From Tamarix chinensis (Eukaryota; Streptophyta; Magnoliopsida; Caryophyllales; Tamaricaceae), in the NCBI GenBank assembly GCA_030549775.1, contig CM060174.1:100146132-100210131 (forward strand): a stretch of DNA of 64,000 nt, written 5' to 3'. Shown here one piece after another: positions 10,319 to 20,659 of this stretch. Within the stretch, counting starts at the first letter, position 1. Every line of letters begins with the position of its first letter. Position numbers and translations under genes: made by a program. The notes beneath the pieces were generated by a model. It saw only the letters and a list, made by a program, of their open reading frames with translations, was not told the origin of the DNA and ran no database searches.

Positions 10319-13300
10319 TCATACAATATCTTCATCTGATTCTAAATCTGAATAGTAATTAACTTCACCATTTTCATCTTCGAGTCCCTCCTCCTCCTCC
10401 TCCTCCTCCTCCTCCTCCTCCTCCTCCTCATTATTCATAGCCCTTTCAATGTCACAAATATCAACTAAATCAGGTTCAGTATCATCACGTACCAAAGGAA
10501 TTTCATCCGAATTTAAATCTTGCATATCAGAAATCGTAGTAGTCATCTCATTCTCCCAATTTGCATTTGCAGGTTCACTATCATCATCAATGCCCTCAAT
10601 AATAGGAAAATCAAAATGATTTCGAGGACTTGTTTTGACAACTATCCTCCACTGAGGTTCTTTATGGGCCTTTACATAAAAAACTTGCCCTACTTGAGAG
10701 GCTAGCGCAAAAGGCTCATTATATCTTAACCTACTGTTAACATTAACAAGGGTAATTCCATATTTATCATCTCTCTTTACACCCATCCTCTTATCCCATA
10801 CATTGAACCATTCACATCTAAAAATAATGGTAGTAGGACTACCATAATTTTTGATAGGGTCGTATTCCAACACAATCACCTCCTCTAGTAACCCGTAAAA
10901 ATCCACACCTCCACTATCATCATCTCCTTTTACCATTACTCCACTGTTTTGTGTCTTCCTTCTTCTTTGGCGCTTTCTTGTATGAAATCTAAAACCATTC
11001 ACAATATATCCCTCATATGTAAGCACATTCCTCATTGGACCTCGAGCTAGACATAATATTTCATCTGTAATCCTTTCATCCCCAGCATCTCTCAACTCTG
11101 TTATCTATATTACATTAAAATTAAAAGAAATAACGTAAGACATACATTATTACTATAATATATCTATTATTTACTTCATATAGATTATAAGTTCACTTAC
11201 TCTTTTTTCAAACCATTTAACAAAAGCAACAAGTTGTCCTTCATTGTCATTCATATACTCCCTATCATAAAAAGCAATTATTAATCTTTGTAGCCCTTGC
11301 TACATATTGTGTATTCTATATAAATTAAAATAATCTCACTTACTCATAAAATGGTTGAACTTCTGAACAATTTCTTAGAATGTACAGTTGCGCTTGCTCC
11401 CAGTCTTTAAAGCTTAACTCTTTAAGTGTAGCCTTCCCTAATGGCTTACCATACTTACAGAAAATAGATAAGCTATAGGGAAGTGGATGATTCTCATCAT
11501 CATTCCTCTCTTCACGATTAAATTGTGTCTCTATTTTACTCAAATACCGTGAGCAAAATGTAAGGCATTCATCTGCAATCTCACTTTCTGCAATCGACCC
11601 CTCTGGACATGCCTTGTTGCCTACAAACGATTTATAAGTACGCATTTCCCTACAATAAGGAAAAAGTCACAATTTTACGTTTACATTACAAAATAATCAA
11701 CTAAAACATATATCCTGTTAAAATATTATAACTTTACATTACCTTTCAAAGCGCCACATTGAACGATAAGCCACAGGTCCTGCTAGCTTTGCTTCACTAG
11801 CTAAGTGCACAGTTAGATGCACCATCACATCAAAAAAAGAAGGAACAAATAGCCGTTCCAATTTGCAAAGGGTGATGGCTATATCTCTTTCCATTTGCTC
11901 CAACACATCAATCTTTAATGTTTTTGAACATAGTTGCTTCAAATATCTACTCAACTCTACTAAAGGTTGAAGCACCTTATCATCTAACACACCTCGAAAA
12001 GCCGGTAGAAGTAAATCTTGCATAAACACGTGACAGTCATGACTCTTCATTCCAGAAATCCTACCATCTTCCAAGCTTACACATCTTGATATATTAGATG
12101 AATAGCCATCTGGAATTGCCAAATTTGCTAGTAGGGCAGCGACCTCCCTCCTCTCAAATAATGTTAAACTATAAGATGCCTTCGGAATATGAAACTTTTC
12201 CCCCACCAACTTAGGACGTAAATGCGGATGCATCTTCATATTCTCAAGGTCTAATCTAGCATTCAAAGTATCTTTATTTTTTCCGGGTATATCCAACAAT
12301 GTGCCTAAGATATTGTCACAAATATTCTTCTCGACATGCATCACATCTAGATTATGCCGAATTAACAAATGCTTCCAATACGGGAGTTCAAAAAAAATAC
12401 TCTTTTTCTTCCATTGATGCACCAAGTATCGCTCAGATCTCTTTCGCTTAAAAGATTTACTTTTTCCAAATGTAACATTTATAACTCCACTCAATTCCTC
12501 CAAAATATCATGTCCAGAAAGTGATTTTGGTGGGGGCCCTCTTTCAGTGTGTCCAACACCAAAGTCTTTCCTATTCAATCGCCATTTATGGTCCGGTTCC
12601 AAGAATCTCCTATGTCCCAAATAGCAGTGCTTACGAGAGTGCTTTAATCTTTGAGAGCAAGTATCTTTATGGCAATTAGGACAAGCAAGGGTCCCTTTTG
12701 TGCTCCATCCAGACAAATTAGCGTATGCTGGAAAATCACTAATTGTCCACATTAAAACAGCATGCATATTAAACACCTCACCAGTATGTGCATCAAATGT
12801 CCTAACCCCATTCTCCCATAATTCCTTCAATTCTTCTATTAGTGGTTGCAAAAATACATCTATATCATTACCTGGTGATTTTGGACCAGGAATTAACAAA
12901 GATAACATGAAGTAAGCACTTTTCATGCACATCCAAGGAGGTAAATTATATGGGACAAGAATAACAGGCCATATGCTATACTTGGAACTTAAGTGTGCTC
13001 CAGGGTTGAACCCATCACTCGCAAGTGCCAACCTAACACTCCGTGGATCAGCGGAGAAAGTGGGAAATAATTCATCTAGAAACTTCCAAGCTTTTGAATC
13101 TGCAGGATGCCTCATAATTCCATCGTCTGGACGATGCTCTTTATGCCAACGCATATGTTCTGCTAATTTAGAGCACCTATACATCCTTTGAAGCCTAGGG
13201 ATTAACGGAAAATGGCGTAAGACTAGTTGAGGCACCTTATTTCTCATATGCAACCCATTATCATCACTGCTACTTCCATCATCTTGATTCTTATCCTTCC

Positions 13301-14078
13301 ATCTAGAGCATCCACAAACTGGACAACTATTGTATTGAGAATATTCTTTCCAAAATAATATGCAATGATTAATGCAAGCATCAATTTTTACATAATTCAA
13401 CCCAAGTTCCTTAGTGTATTTCCTTGCTTCATACGATGTCTTAGGAAATCCTTTATCAAAGTTAAAGGCTCTATGCAAAACTTGAAGTAGCATATCAAAA
13501 GATTTATTACTCCATTTATTACTCACTTTGATATGGAGTAAGTTAACCAAAAATTCTAATTTTGAGAATGTCTTACAACCTGCATACAACTCTGTCTCAG
13601 CATCTTTCATCAACTTAAAAAACTTCTCTAAACCAACATCATTTTCCTCAAGAGACTGACACCCTACTTCTGATTCAATACTATCAATACCCATGGAAAA
13701 TTGAACATTTGTCACATCTTGTACCAACGGACCCATATTATCAAGATCTGCCTCATCATCCGCATTAACTCTAGTCTCTTCATCATAAGTATTATGAATA
13801 CTATTATTATCACCCCTGATACTGCTGCCATCACTTTCTCCATGAAAAATCCATGGATTATAATCATTCTTGATGCCATACATCATCAAATGAATCCACA
13901 TAGTACGTTGATTTTGGGCTAAAATAAAATTACAATTCAAGCAAGGGCATTTTAGCAAAATTCCCTCTTCCTTTCCACCAAAACAGAATTCTAAAAATTC
14001 ATTAACACCTTCAATATACTCTGGCTTTCTCCTATCATTTATTCCCTTATGGTTCATCCAACTTCTATCCCCAGGCAT
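10319..14078 (-). CDS. CACTA TNP2-like transposase, four exons, uninterrupted
   Basis: Catalytic transposase of CACTA-1. Inferred exons are 11743-14078, 11344-11649, 11201-11261 and 10319-11104 (minus strand). All junctions have GT..AG, and the total is 3,489 bp in phase (1,162 aa). I chose the ATG at 14078 (MPGDRSWMNHKG) over 14147 because it opens directly into a transposase-associated domain with RSWM and CPCLNCN. Next come CPVCGCSRW (about residue 256), the Transposase_21 core (about 390-600: PGPKSPGNDIDVFLQPLIEE, TISDFPAYANLSGW, CPNCH, IRHNLDVMHVEKNICDN) and a DUF4218 region (FFDVMVHLTVHLASEAKLAG, GNKACPEGSIAE). A DUF4216 region follows (NGFRFHTRKRQRRRKTQNSG, EPFALASQVGQVFYV). The C-terminus has a poly-Glu run from a (TCC)n tract at about 10387-10428. 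No stop or frameshift was found. Confidence 0.9.
10387..10428. repeat. (TCC)n trinucleotide tract encoding poly-Glu
   Basis: About 14 tandem TCC units on the plus strand encode a glutamate run near the C-terminus of the CACTA-1 transposase. Such tracts vary easily in length without breaking the frame. Confidence 0.9.
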
Positions 14079-14147
14079 TTTTGAAACAATGACTACACAT
14101 GCAAAAGCAAATAGGAAAACATATATTAGGAAATGTTCATCGGTCAA

Positions 14148-15050
14148 ATATAATCAATGACTATCTTCAAATATAATCAATCGACCAAATCACTTCAAAT
14201 ACAATTAGGATCATTTCAACTACTTCTATAAATTTAATTTTAGAAAAACAACTACACAATTAACCAATTTCATAATCTCACTTGAAATCTAGGGTTTTAT
14301 GCCCGAAAATACAATTCGGTTGAATTCTATTAATTCAATCAAATTGAATGTTTAGAAATGCAATTAAACACATTTTATAACATATCAAATAATTAATTAC
14401 TCAAAACCAATTAAAGAAATACACAATTTAGCACAATTAGGGTTTTTGATCCCGGAACGCAAATCCGATCAATTCTTGCCAAAACATATCAATTGACAGT
14501 TCGGAAATGTAATTAAACATATTCTAATGTAATTTATATAGCCAATTGAATAAAATAACCCGATTACACAATCTAATTTAAACCTGCGGGATTTTTGACC
14601 TAAAAATCCAATTCCGATCAATTACGCACAATTTCCCAAATCAACACTTCCAATATAAAATTAAATACATTTTAAACGATATTATACAATCAATTGAGTG
14701 GAAGGACTCAATTATATGACCTAATTTGATCACACATGAATTTTGACCTAGAAATCAAATTCCAATAAATTCTGCATAAATTTTTCAAATTGACGGTTCC
14801 AACATGAAATTAGATACATTTTAAAACATATTGTATAATCAATTTCCCCAAAATAGCTAAATTGGAGGAATCCGAAAAATTCGGACATAACCCCGCCAAA
14901 AATTAAAATTTTCCAAAATTTCAACATAACCATACAATTAACCTATCCAAATCATTCTCGCAGCACATATATACATTATCAAACAATTAATTTAGCTTAT
15001 CACAAGCTAAATCATACTCAATTAAACGAATTAATATTAGGGTTTTTCAG
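14148..15050 (-). other. AT-rich 5' region/intron of CACTA-1 transposase gene
   Basis: Non-coding, AT-rich sequence between the GC-rich island and the transposase start. Degenerate copies of a ~120-150 bp block recur, each with GGGTTTT or GGATTTTTGACC, CCGATCAATT or CCAATAAATT, and ACATTTTAAA. It probably forms leader or intron sequence of the transposase transcript. Confidence 0.45.
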
Positions 15051-15059
15051 AGAATTATA

Positions 15060-15460
15060 CCAACGAAACCGACAAATCGGGACAAAGGAAGGCCGGGGAA
15101 GCTTCGTCGGGGAATGGGGAAAGCTCGCCGGTGGTCAGCAGGGCCTGCCGTGGCCGGAAGGCGGCGCAACCAGCGCGGCTCGTCGCTGCCGCGGCCTGCT
15201 GCTGTTGCTGCTGCCGCCCGCCGCTGCTGCCCTGTGTTGCTTCTGCACGCTGCTGCTGGTTGCGGTGGCTGGCAGTGGGGCTCGGAGTTGTGGCCGGCAG
15301 CGACGCTGGAGCTGGGGAGAGAGGTGGCTGGGCTGAGGAGCTGCGACCAGGCGGAAGGCAGGCGCAGGGGAGACTGGAGGTCCGAGGTCGGGGCTGCGAT
15401 AGGAGAGAAGAGAGAAAAGGAAGGGAGGCCGGCGTGCGTCGTGCGTGGCCTTTTTTTTTT
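15060..15460 (-). promoter_or_regulatory. GC-rich leader island of CACTA-1
   Basis: A sharply GC- and CpG-rich block in AT-rich surroundings, lying between the subterminal repeats and the transposase gene. Maize Spm has a GC-rich first exon, the downstream control region, whose methylation silences the element; the position here is the same. Open frames on both strands (for example 15047-15571 minus, Pro/Ala/Ser-rich) look compositional rather than coding, and I do not call a protein. A (T)19 tract at about 15451-15469 borders the island. The regulatory role is inferred by analogy. Confidence 0.5.
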
Positions 15461-15479
15461 TTTTTTTTTAAACAAAAAC

Positions 15480-16396
15480 AGATAAAAAAAAATATATGGC
15501 GGTAGAGGTAAAAATTTTGGGCGCCAAAAAAATGAGTACCATGGGCGACAAAATATATACTCGTTGCCCAAACTTAATTTTGTGCAGCGAAATTAATTTC
15601 GTCGCCCAAACTTAATTTTGTGCAACGAGATTAATTTCGTCGCCCAAACTTATTTTTTGTGCAACGAGATTAATTTCGTCGCCCAAACTTATTTTTTGCA
15701 ACGAAATTAATTTCGTTGCCCTTATTATCATCAATATATTTTACTTATCATATCAAACTTAATTTTGTGCAACGAGATTAATTTCGTTGCCCTTATTATT
15801 ATATCAAACAATATATTTTACTTATTAGAAATTAATTTTACGTTGCCCCTAGACCCCTACGGGAGCGTCCCCTTATTTAATAAAGAAAATTAATTTTACA
15901 ATTTAAACAAGAGTTCCCATATTAAATATACCTTAAAGTGTTGATTTTAAAATTTTTAGCAATTATTTGCTAAGGTATGGGCAACGAAAACATAAATCGT
16001 AGCCCAAAAGTACAAAGGGCAACGATTATAAGATTTGTTGCCCTAAAGTGTTTATTTTAAAATTTTTAGCAATTATTTGCTAAGGTATGGGCAACGAAAA
16101 CATAATATTGTTGCCCAACACTATATTATGGGCAACAAAATAATTAAATCGTAGCCTAAAAGTACAAAGGGCAACGATTATAAGAGTTTGTTGCCCTAGA
16201 AAAAACAAGGGCAACGACTATAAATATTTGTTGCCTTAAAGAAACAAAGGGCAACGACTATAAATATTTGTTGCCTTAAAGAAACAAAGGGCAACAATAT
16301 ATTTTCGTCGCCCAAAATAGAACAAAGGGCAACAAAATCCGTTCTGTCGCCCTATTGTCATAGAAATCGTCGCCCAAACTCACTTTTCTTGTTGTG
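15480..16396 (-). repeat. 5' subterminal repeat array of CACTA-1
   Basis: From 15530 to about 15790, ~48-50 bp units repeat ATTTTGTGCAACGAGATTA with TTTCGTCGCCCAAACTT. From 15970 to 16390, a second unit repeats GGGCAACGA followed by TATAAATATTTGTTGCC. The array is longer and more varied than the one at the opposite end, and both share the GGCGACGA/TCGTCGCC core. Confidence 0.85.
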
Positions 16397-16399
16397 TTT

Positions 16400-16960
16400 T
16401 GTCGATGTATCAATTTTTTTTTAATTTCAGCCGAAATAAGTAAGTTAATATTTAGGCCATCGACAATTATTGTCGAAACCAGGTCATTCCATAGGTAATA
16501 ACTACCGATGCAGCATATATATATATATTTTAAAATTTCGGCTGAAATATTTAAGTCAGTATTTAAAAAAAAAATTGGTGCATCGGCAGTTTGTGTCGAT
16601 TCTTTGGCCTGGTTTCGGCAATAATTGCCGATCCCCTGGGTCGGTTTCGCTACAAATTGCCGAATTTATCGGCCGAAATTAATATATATATATATATATG
16701 CTGCATCGGCAGTTATTACCGATGGCATGGCCTGGTTTCGGCAATAATTGCCGATATATTTCGGCCGAAATTGGAAAAAAAAATTTGGTGCATCGGCAGT
16801 GTTGGTCGATGTCTGGGCCTGCTTTCGGCAATAAGTGCCGATGGCATGGGCCAGTTTCGGTAAAAATTGTCGAATATTATCCATAATTTCGACTAAAATC
16901 GCCGATACTGATCGTGACTTTCGGTAAAAATCACCGATGTAAAGGTCACTTTCGGTATTT
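16400..16960. repeat. Array of short palindromes with TCGGCAAT/ATTGCCGA cores
   Basis: At least eight short imperfect palindromes lie in about 560 bp, at roughly 90-120 bp spacing for the main type. Examples are TCGGCAATAATTGCCGA near 16616 and 16737, a TCGGCAATAAGTGCCGA variant near 16826, GCATCGGCAGTTATTACCGA near 16703, and TTTCGGCCGAAAT near 16664 and 16759. Intervening blocks such as CCTGGTTTCGG and GGTGCATCGGCAG also repeat. The pattern resembles subterminal repeats of a DNA transposon, but no matching terminus or transposase was found. CACTA-1 lies directly beside it. Confidence 0.75.
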
Positions 16961-19900
16961 GTTTTTCACAGAATAAAAATACGTTCTATATAACAATATC
17001 CTTAAGTTCCAATAAAAATCGGTTATCTTCTGCTATTCTTAATGTCTTCCTTCGAATAGTAGGAAAGTACAAAGTGAAGAGGTACGTAGTTAACTAGATA
17101 TAGACCGGTGGAATGGAAAATGTCGTCAGTGTAACCGTGTGGTCATTCAAAAGACAGCGGGTAACGATAATTTACATTGGATTGCCAAGTTTATGGATCT
17201 CAAGGGGTGCTTGCATGCGTACCTGACTTCCTATTGTATTTGTATACATGGAGGGTTATATAATTATATCTGTATTGACCAGTCTTCAGCGATGATTTTT
17301 GTTGACTATCATGATCGAATTGGTACTTTGTATCAACTTTTTCAAAATTATCTTCTTAATTTATGCACGCATGCCATTAATGACTGCTACTATTTGTTAA
17401 TATTATTAAACAACTAAGACCGACTTCGGTCATATTTTCCTCACCTCATTATCAGATTTGATCCGACACATGTCATTCTATGTAATAAAATTTTATCTGA
17501 TTTGATCCGATTTGATCATGACAATTGTAATTGCTATCATTATAATTATTACACTTACTATAATTATAATTATTATAATCTATTATATTTTAAATCATTA
17601 TTGTAATAATTATAGTAATAAATAAAATTATAATTATAATTATAATCATAATAATTATAATTATTATTATCTTCATTATTAATATATTTTTTATTATTGT
17701 TTTTATCAGTATAATAATTTATTATCATTTATAATAATATTTATTAATAATAATAATATATTATTATCACTTATAATGATCGTAATATATATTTGATTAT
17801 CTTCATTATTATTACTACATTATTATTTTTATTTATACTATTAATAATATTTTTATTATTATATGATTTATACTAATAATTATTATAATATATATTATCA
17901 TTATTAACATATTATCATCTATATTAATATTATTATCTAAAATAATTATATATGATAAAAATTATGTATTAAATTAACACTATGTAAACTATTAATTAGA
18001 ACTAATTTGATTTGACCTGATTCAATCTGATTAACACTAATCTCATTTAATTCGATCCCATCCCATACAATCCAATCCAATTCAGAAATTCAAGCGGAGG
18101 AAAAAGGACCTTCATCGGCTATGATAGCTACGACGTACTAATCGAGCCTTACTTTTAGATACATTTATTAAACGAATTAGTTTGAATTTGGCTCGAGCTC
18201 ACGCTCGTCGGTTAGTTTGTTTATAGGCTCGACTCATTTGTTTAAAATTTACTTTATAAACGAGCCACATACTTTAATGAGTTGTAAATGAAGTTAAATG
18301 CTTAAATGAGTTGATTTTATTTGTTTAATTTTTAAATGAGCTGAATAGGTAGATAAGCTGATTGATCCAAATCATGATAAACGGACTAATTTGCCTCATT
18401 TATGTTGAATGAGCAAAGGCAAATAACTCTTGCTTGAATCTTTTTGAACTTGATTCCTTAAATAAATAAAAATAAGGTTAGCTTGAGTTGAGAGGAATTT
18501 AATTCAATTTATCTCGTCAACGACCCTGGATCGAATAAATGTATTGACTATAATTTAGTAACGCACAATTTTTCTCTTCTCTTCTATATATATATAATAT
18601 AATTATATTTTGGTTGATGTTAAAAAAGTACTTTCTTAACAACATTTCCCCACTAGGTACGGGAGTACCATTTTCTTAATTTATAAAGGTATCATGATTG
18701 TATATTTTAATTTTTAAGTAAGCGTTTTAAATTCAAAAAATGTACTTTTTAAAACTTCTACCATTTTTTAATTTATTTATTTTCTAAATAAAATGAGATA
18801 TTAACCACATTGGGTGAATATAGAGTCCGAAACTAAACTAGGAAAGGCCGGCCGGCCGGCCACGGGTAATGTTTATACTAATACAGCCGCTGTAATATCG
18901 GCAGAAAGAGTATATAACACTCACAAGTGGTTAAAATTCAGAACACAATAGAAGCGCAGAACAGGATAAATATGAGCTTATTTTAGACACTTCTTAACCT
19001 AAAAAATTTCTAAAATAAGTAGTTATTTTAGATAATTAATTTTGATAAGTGGTTTCAAACTTCCTAGCTACTGGATACAAGATTGGCCGGTGAAATCAAT
19101 TTCGCGATCACCGGAGGAAGGAGGCGGTTTATGTCTTAGTTTGATCTGAGCTTCGTCTGGTCCGCCAGCACTCTGTCTTTCACTTGCCGGTGATTTATGA
19201 GATGGCCTTTGATCTTCTTCCACCGCGTGCGTGATCCCGCCTCCGTAAAGCTTCAAGAGTCACCGCCTGACTTCATTGGACTCATAATTAATATTGTTGA
19301 GTTGCTGCTTTTGCCCTTGGAATTGGCCTTTGACCTTTGCTTTCTTCCGCCCTGTTCATCATTCTTAGCTCTCAAATTTGTCTAGCTGCTCTAATTTCTC
19401 GAGTCACACCACAACGCCTCCTTGTCTCATTCTGTATTCAATTATATAGCTCGTCAAGGAAGGCGGCAGACGTGTTATCTAAATGAAAGAAGTGGCATAA
19501 CGGAAACATATGAGTCATGGTTCTAGGTTGGCACTTGTAAATTTGTAATAGGGAGCCATCAAAACACACTCATCCATCTTCCTCCTTCCTCCCCCCACCC
19601 CGGCGAAAATTTATCACGCTCATACTCCCATGTCCCCCCCCCCACCCCCCAATCACACAGTTTTTGGGCAGGGATCACTGAGGAGAACATACTTGATCCT
19701 AACCTGTAGGCATGTGGATATTTTTAATTGGGCCTATACGTACATGGTCATTGTATACTACAATCTGTAATATTAGCCTAGGCTACCTCTTAATGGGCCG
19801 ATCGGTAATGAAACCCATTCAACAAGACTTCGTATGGAATAGTGGGGCTTTTTCAATCATAGCCCCCCTCGTCGTGATCTACTGCTCTGGACCTTAAAGC

Positions 19901-20070
19901 GGGCTCCTACTTTAATCGCTTCTTCTAGGTATTGGGCCTAACTTGCTAGAATTCCCCATATAATCTGAAATCAAGGGTACAAAGCCCTAAACACCGTCTG
20001 ATCCTTTTTCCCATCACCGTACAAGGCCCGACATCACAAGTCGTCGGATCAATAGCGGACCCTCGACAGT
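16961..20070. other. Intergenic region with low-complexity AT repeat
   Basis: No convincing gene. About 17520-17970 is low-complexity (ATT/AAT/TAT)n sequence bordered by GATTTGATCCGA-type words. About 18170-18430 contains scattered GGCTCGAG, CGAGCC and related words, as in degenerate hAT-type MITEs. About 18955-19065 has a weak palindrome around AAAATAAGTAGTTATTTTA. GGCCGGCCGGCCGGCC occurs near 18847-18862. 19560-19660 is C-rich with a (C)9 run. 19700-20060 is unique-looking, without splice or coding structure. Confidence 0.4.
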
Positions 20071-20573
20071 TAGGACCGTAAAAAGAATTCGAAATCCAAA
20101 AATCCGATTCGATATTTAAAAATTCGATCCAACATTTCGGATATCCGAACTGATTTTAGTCCAAAAGGATATCCGATCTTTTTTTGGATTATCCAATCCG
20201 AAAAAATATACGATATTTATTATTGTATTTTTATAGTTTTAAGCTTTAAAATTTTATTTATTTTTATATTTTAAATATTTATAATAATATTTTAATACTT
20301 CTTTTAGATAAAATAAGATATTTATATGAATATAGATATGAATATTAATTGATATACGATCTTTATTTTTAAAAATATTCTAGCAAAAGTTATTAAAATT
20401 GATAAAATAGTATTTTCATACGAATATTGGATATATCCGAATCCGGTCCATATCCTGTCACTATTTTTTGGATATCCACATCCCAGATATTCGGTCTAAA
20501 AAATGCGGAGCGGATATCCGAAAAAAATATCCGAACGGATACGGATACGGATATCCGGTTTCGTACACCCCTA
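20071..20573. mobile_element. hAT-type MITE with GGATATCC repeats
   Basis: 503 bp, starting TAGGACCGT and ending CACCCCTA. The flanks are 8-bp direct repeats with one mismatch: TCGACAGT at 20063-20070 and TTGACAGT at 20574-20581. The 8-bp target size and TAGG..CCTA ends fit hAT elements. Both subterminal regions are rich in GGATATCCG and CGGATA words, and the centre is AT-rich and non-coding. Confidence 0.75.
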
Positions 20574-20659
20574 TTGACAGTGGATGCCTCGGTCCCCACT
20601 ACTCACAATGACTTGGTTGGTTCCGACAAAATTAACCTAAGGACATTTAAATAATTAGA

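Larger units (their letters stand above)
7197..16396 (-). mobile_element. Complete CACTA (En/Spm) transposon, CACTA-1
   Basis: A 9,200-bp element bounded by perfect 12-bp inverted repeats, CACAACAAGAAA at 7197 and its complement ending at 16396. It is flanked by the 3-bp duplication TTT (7194-7196 and 16397-16399), as expected for CACTA elements. Both ends carry dense subterminal repeats. Genes run on the minus strand: a GC-rich leader (15060-15460), a TNP2-like transposase (10319-14078) and a Transposase_24 gene (8399 to about 10187). The termini read CACAA instead of the usual CACTA, identically at both ends. The transposase reads through all inferred exons, so the element may be autonomous or recently so. 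Confidence 0.93.

Noticed and set aside
12700..13191. Plus-strand open frames of 71 and 88 codons
   Set aside because: Antisense shadows of the CACTA-1 transposase coding exon.
15047..15571. 174-codon open frame and two plus-strand frames over the GC-rich island
   Set aside because: Open on three overlapping frames in GC-rich DNA; low complexity, no domain. Treated as untranslated leader of CACTA-1.
16470..16886. Several 60-90 codon open frames in both strands
   Set aside because: They are translations of the palindrome array and repeat the same words in different frames.
17139..17417. 92-codon open frame on the plus strand
   Set aside because: No recognisable family, no splice or promoter context, and AT-rich low-complexity sequence follows. 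Possible by chance.
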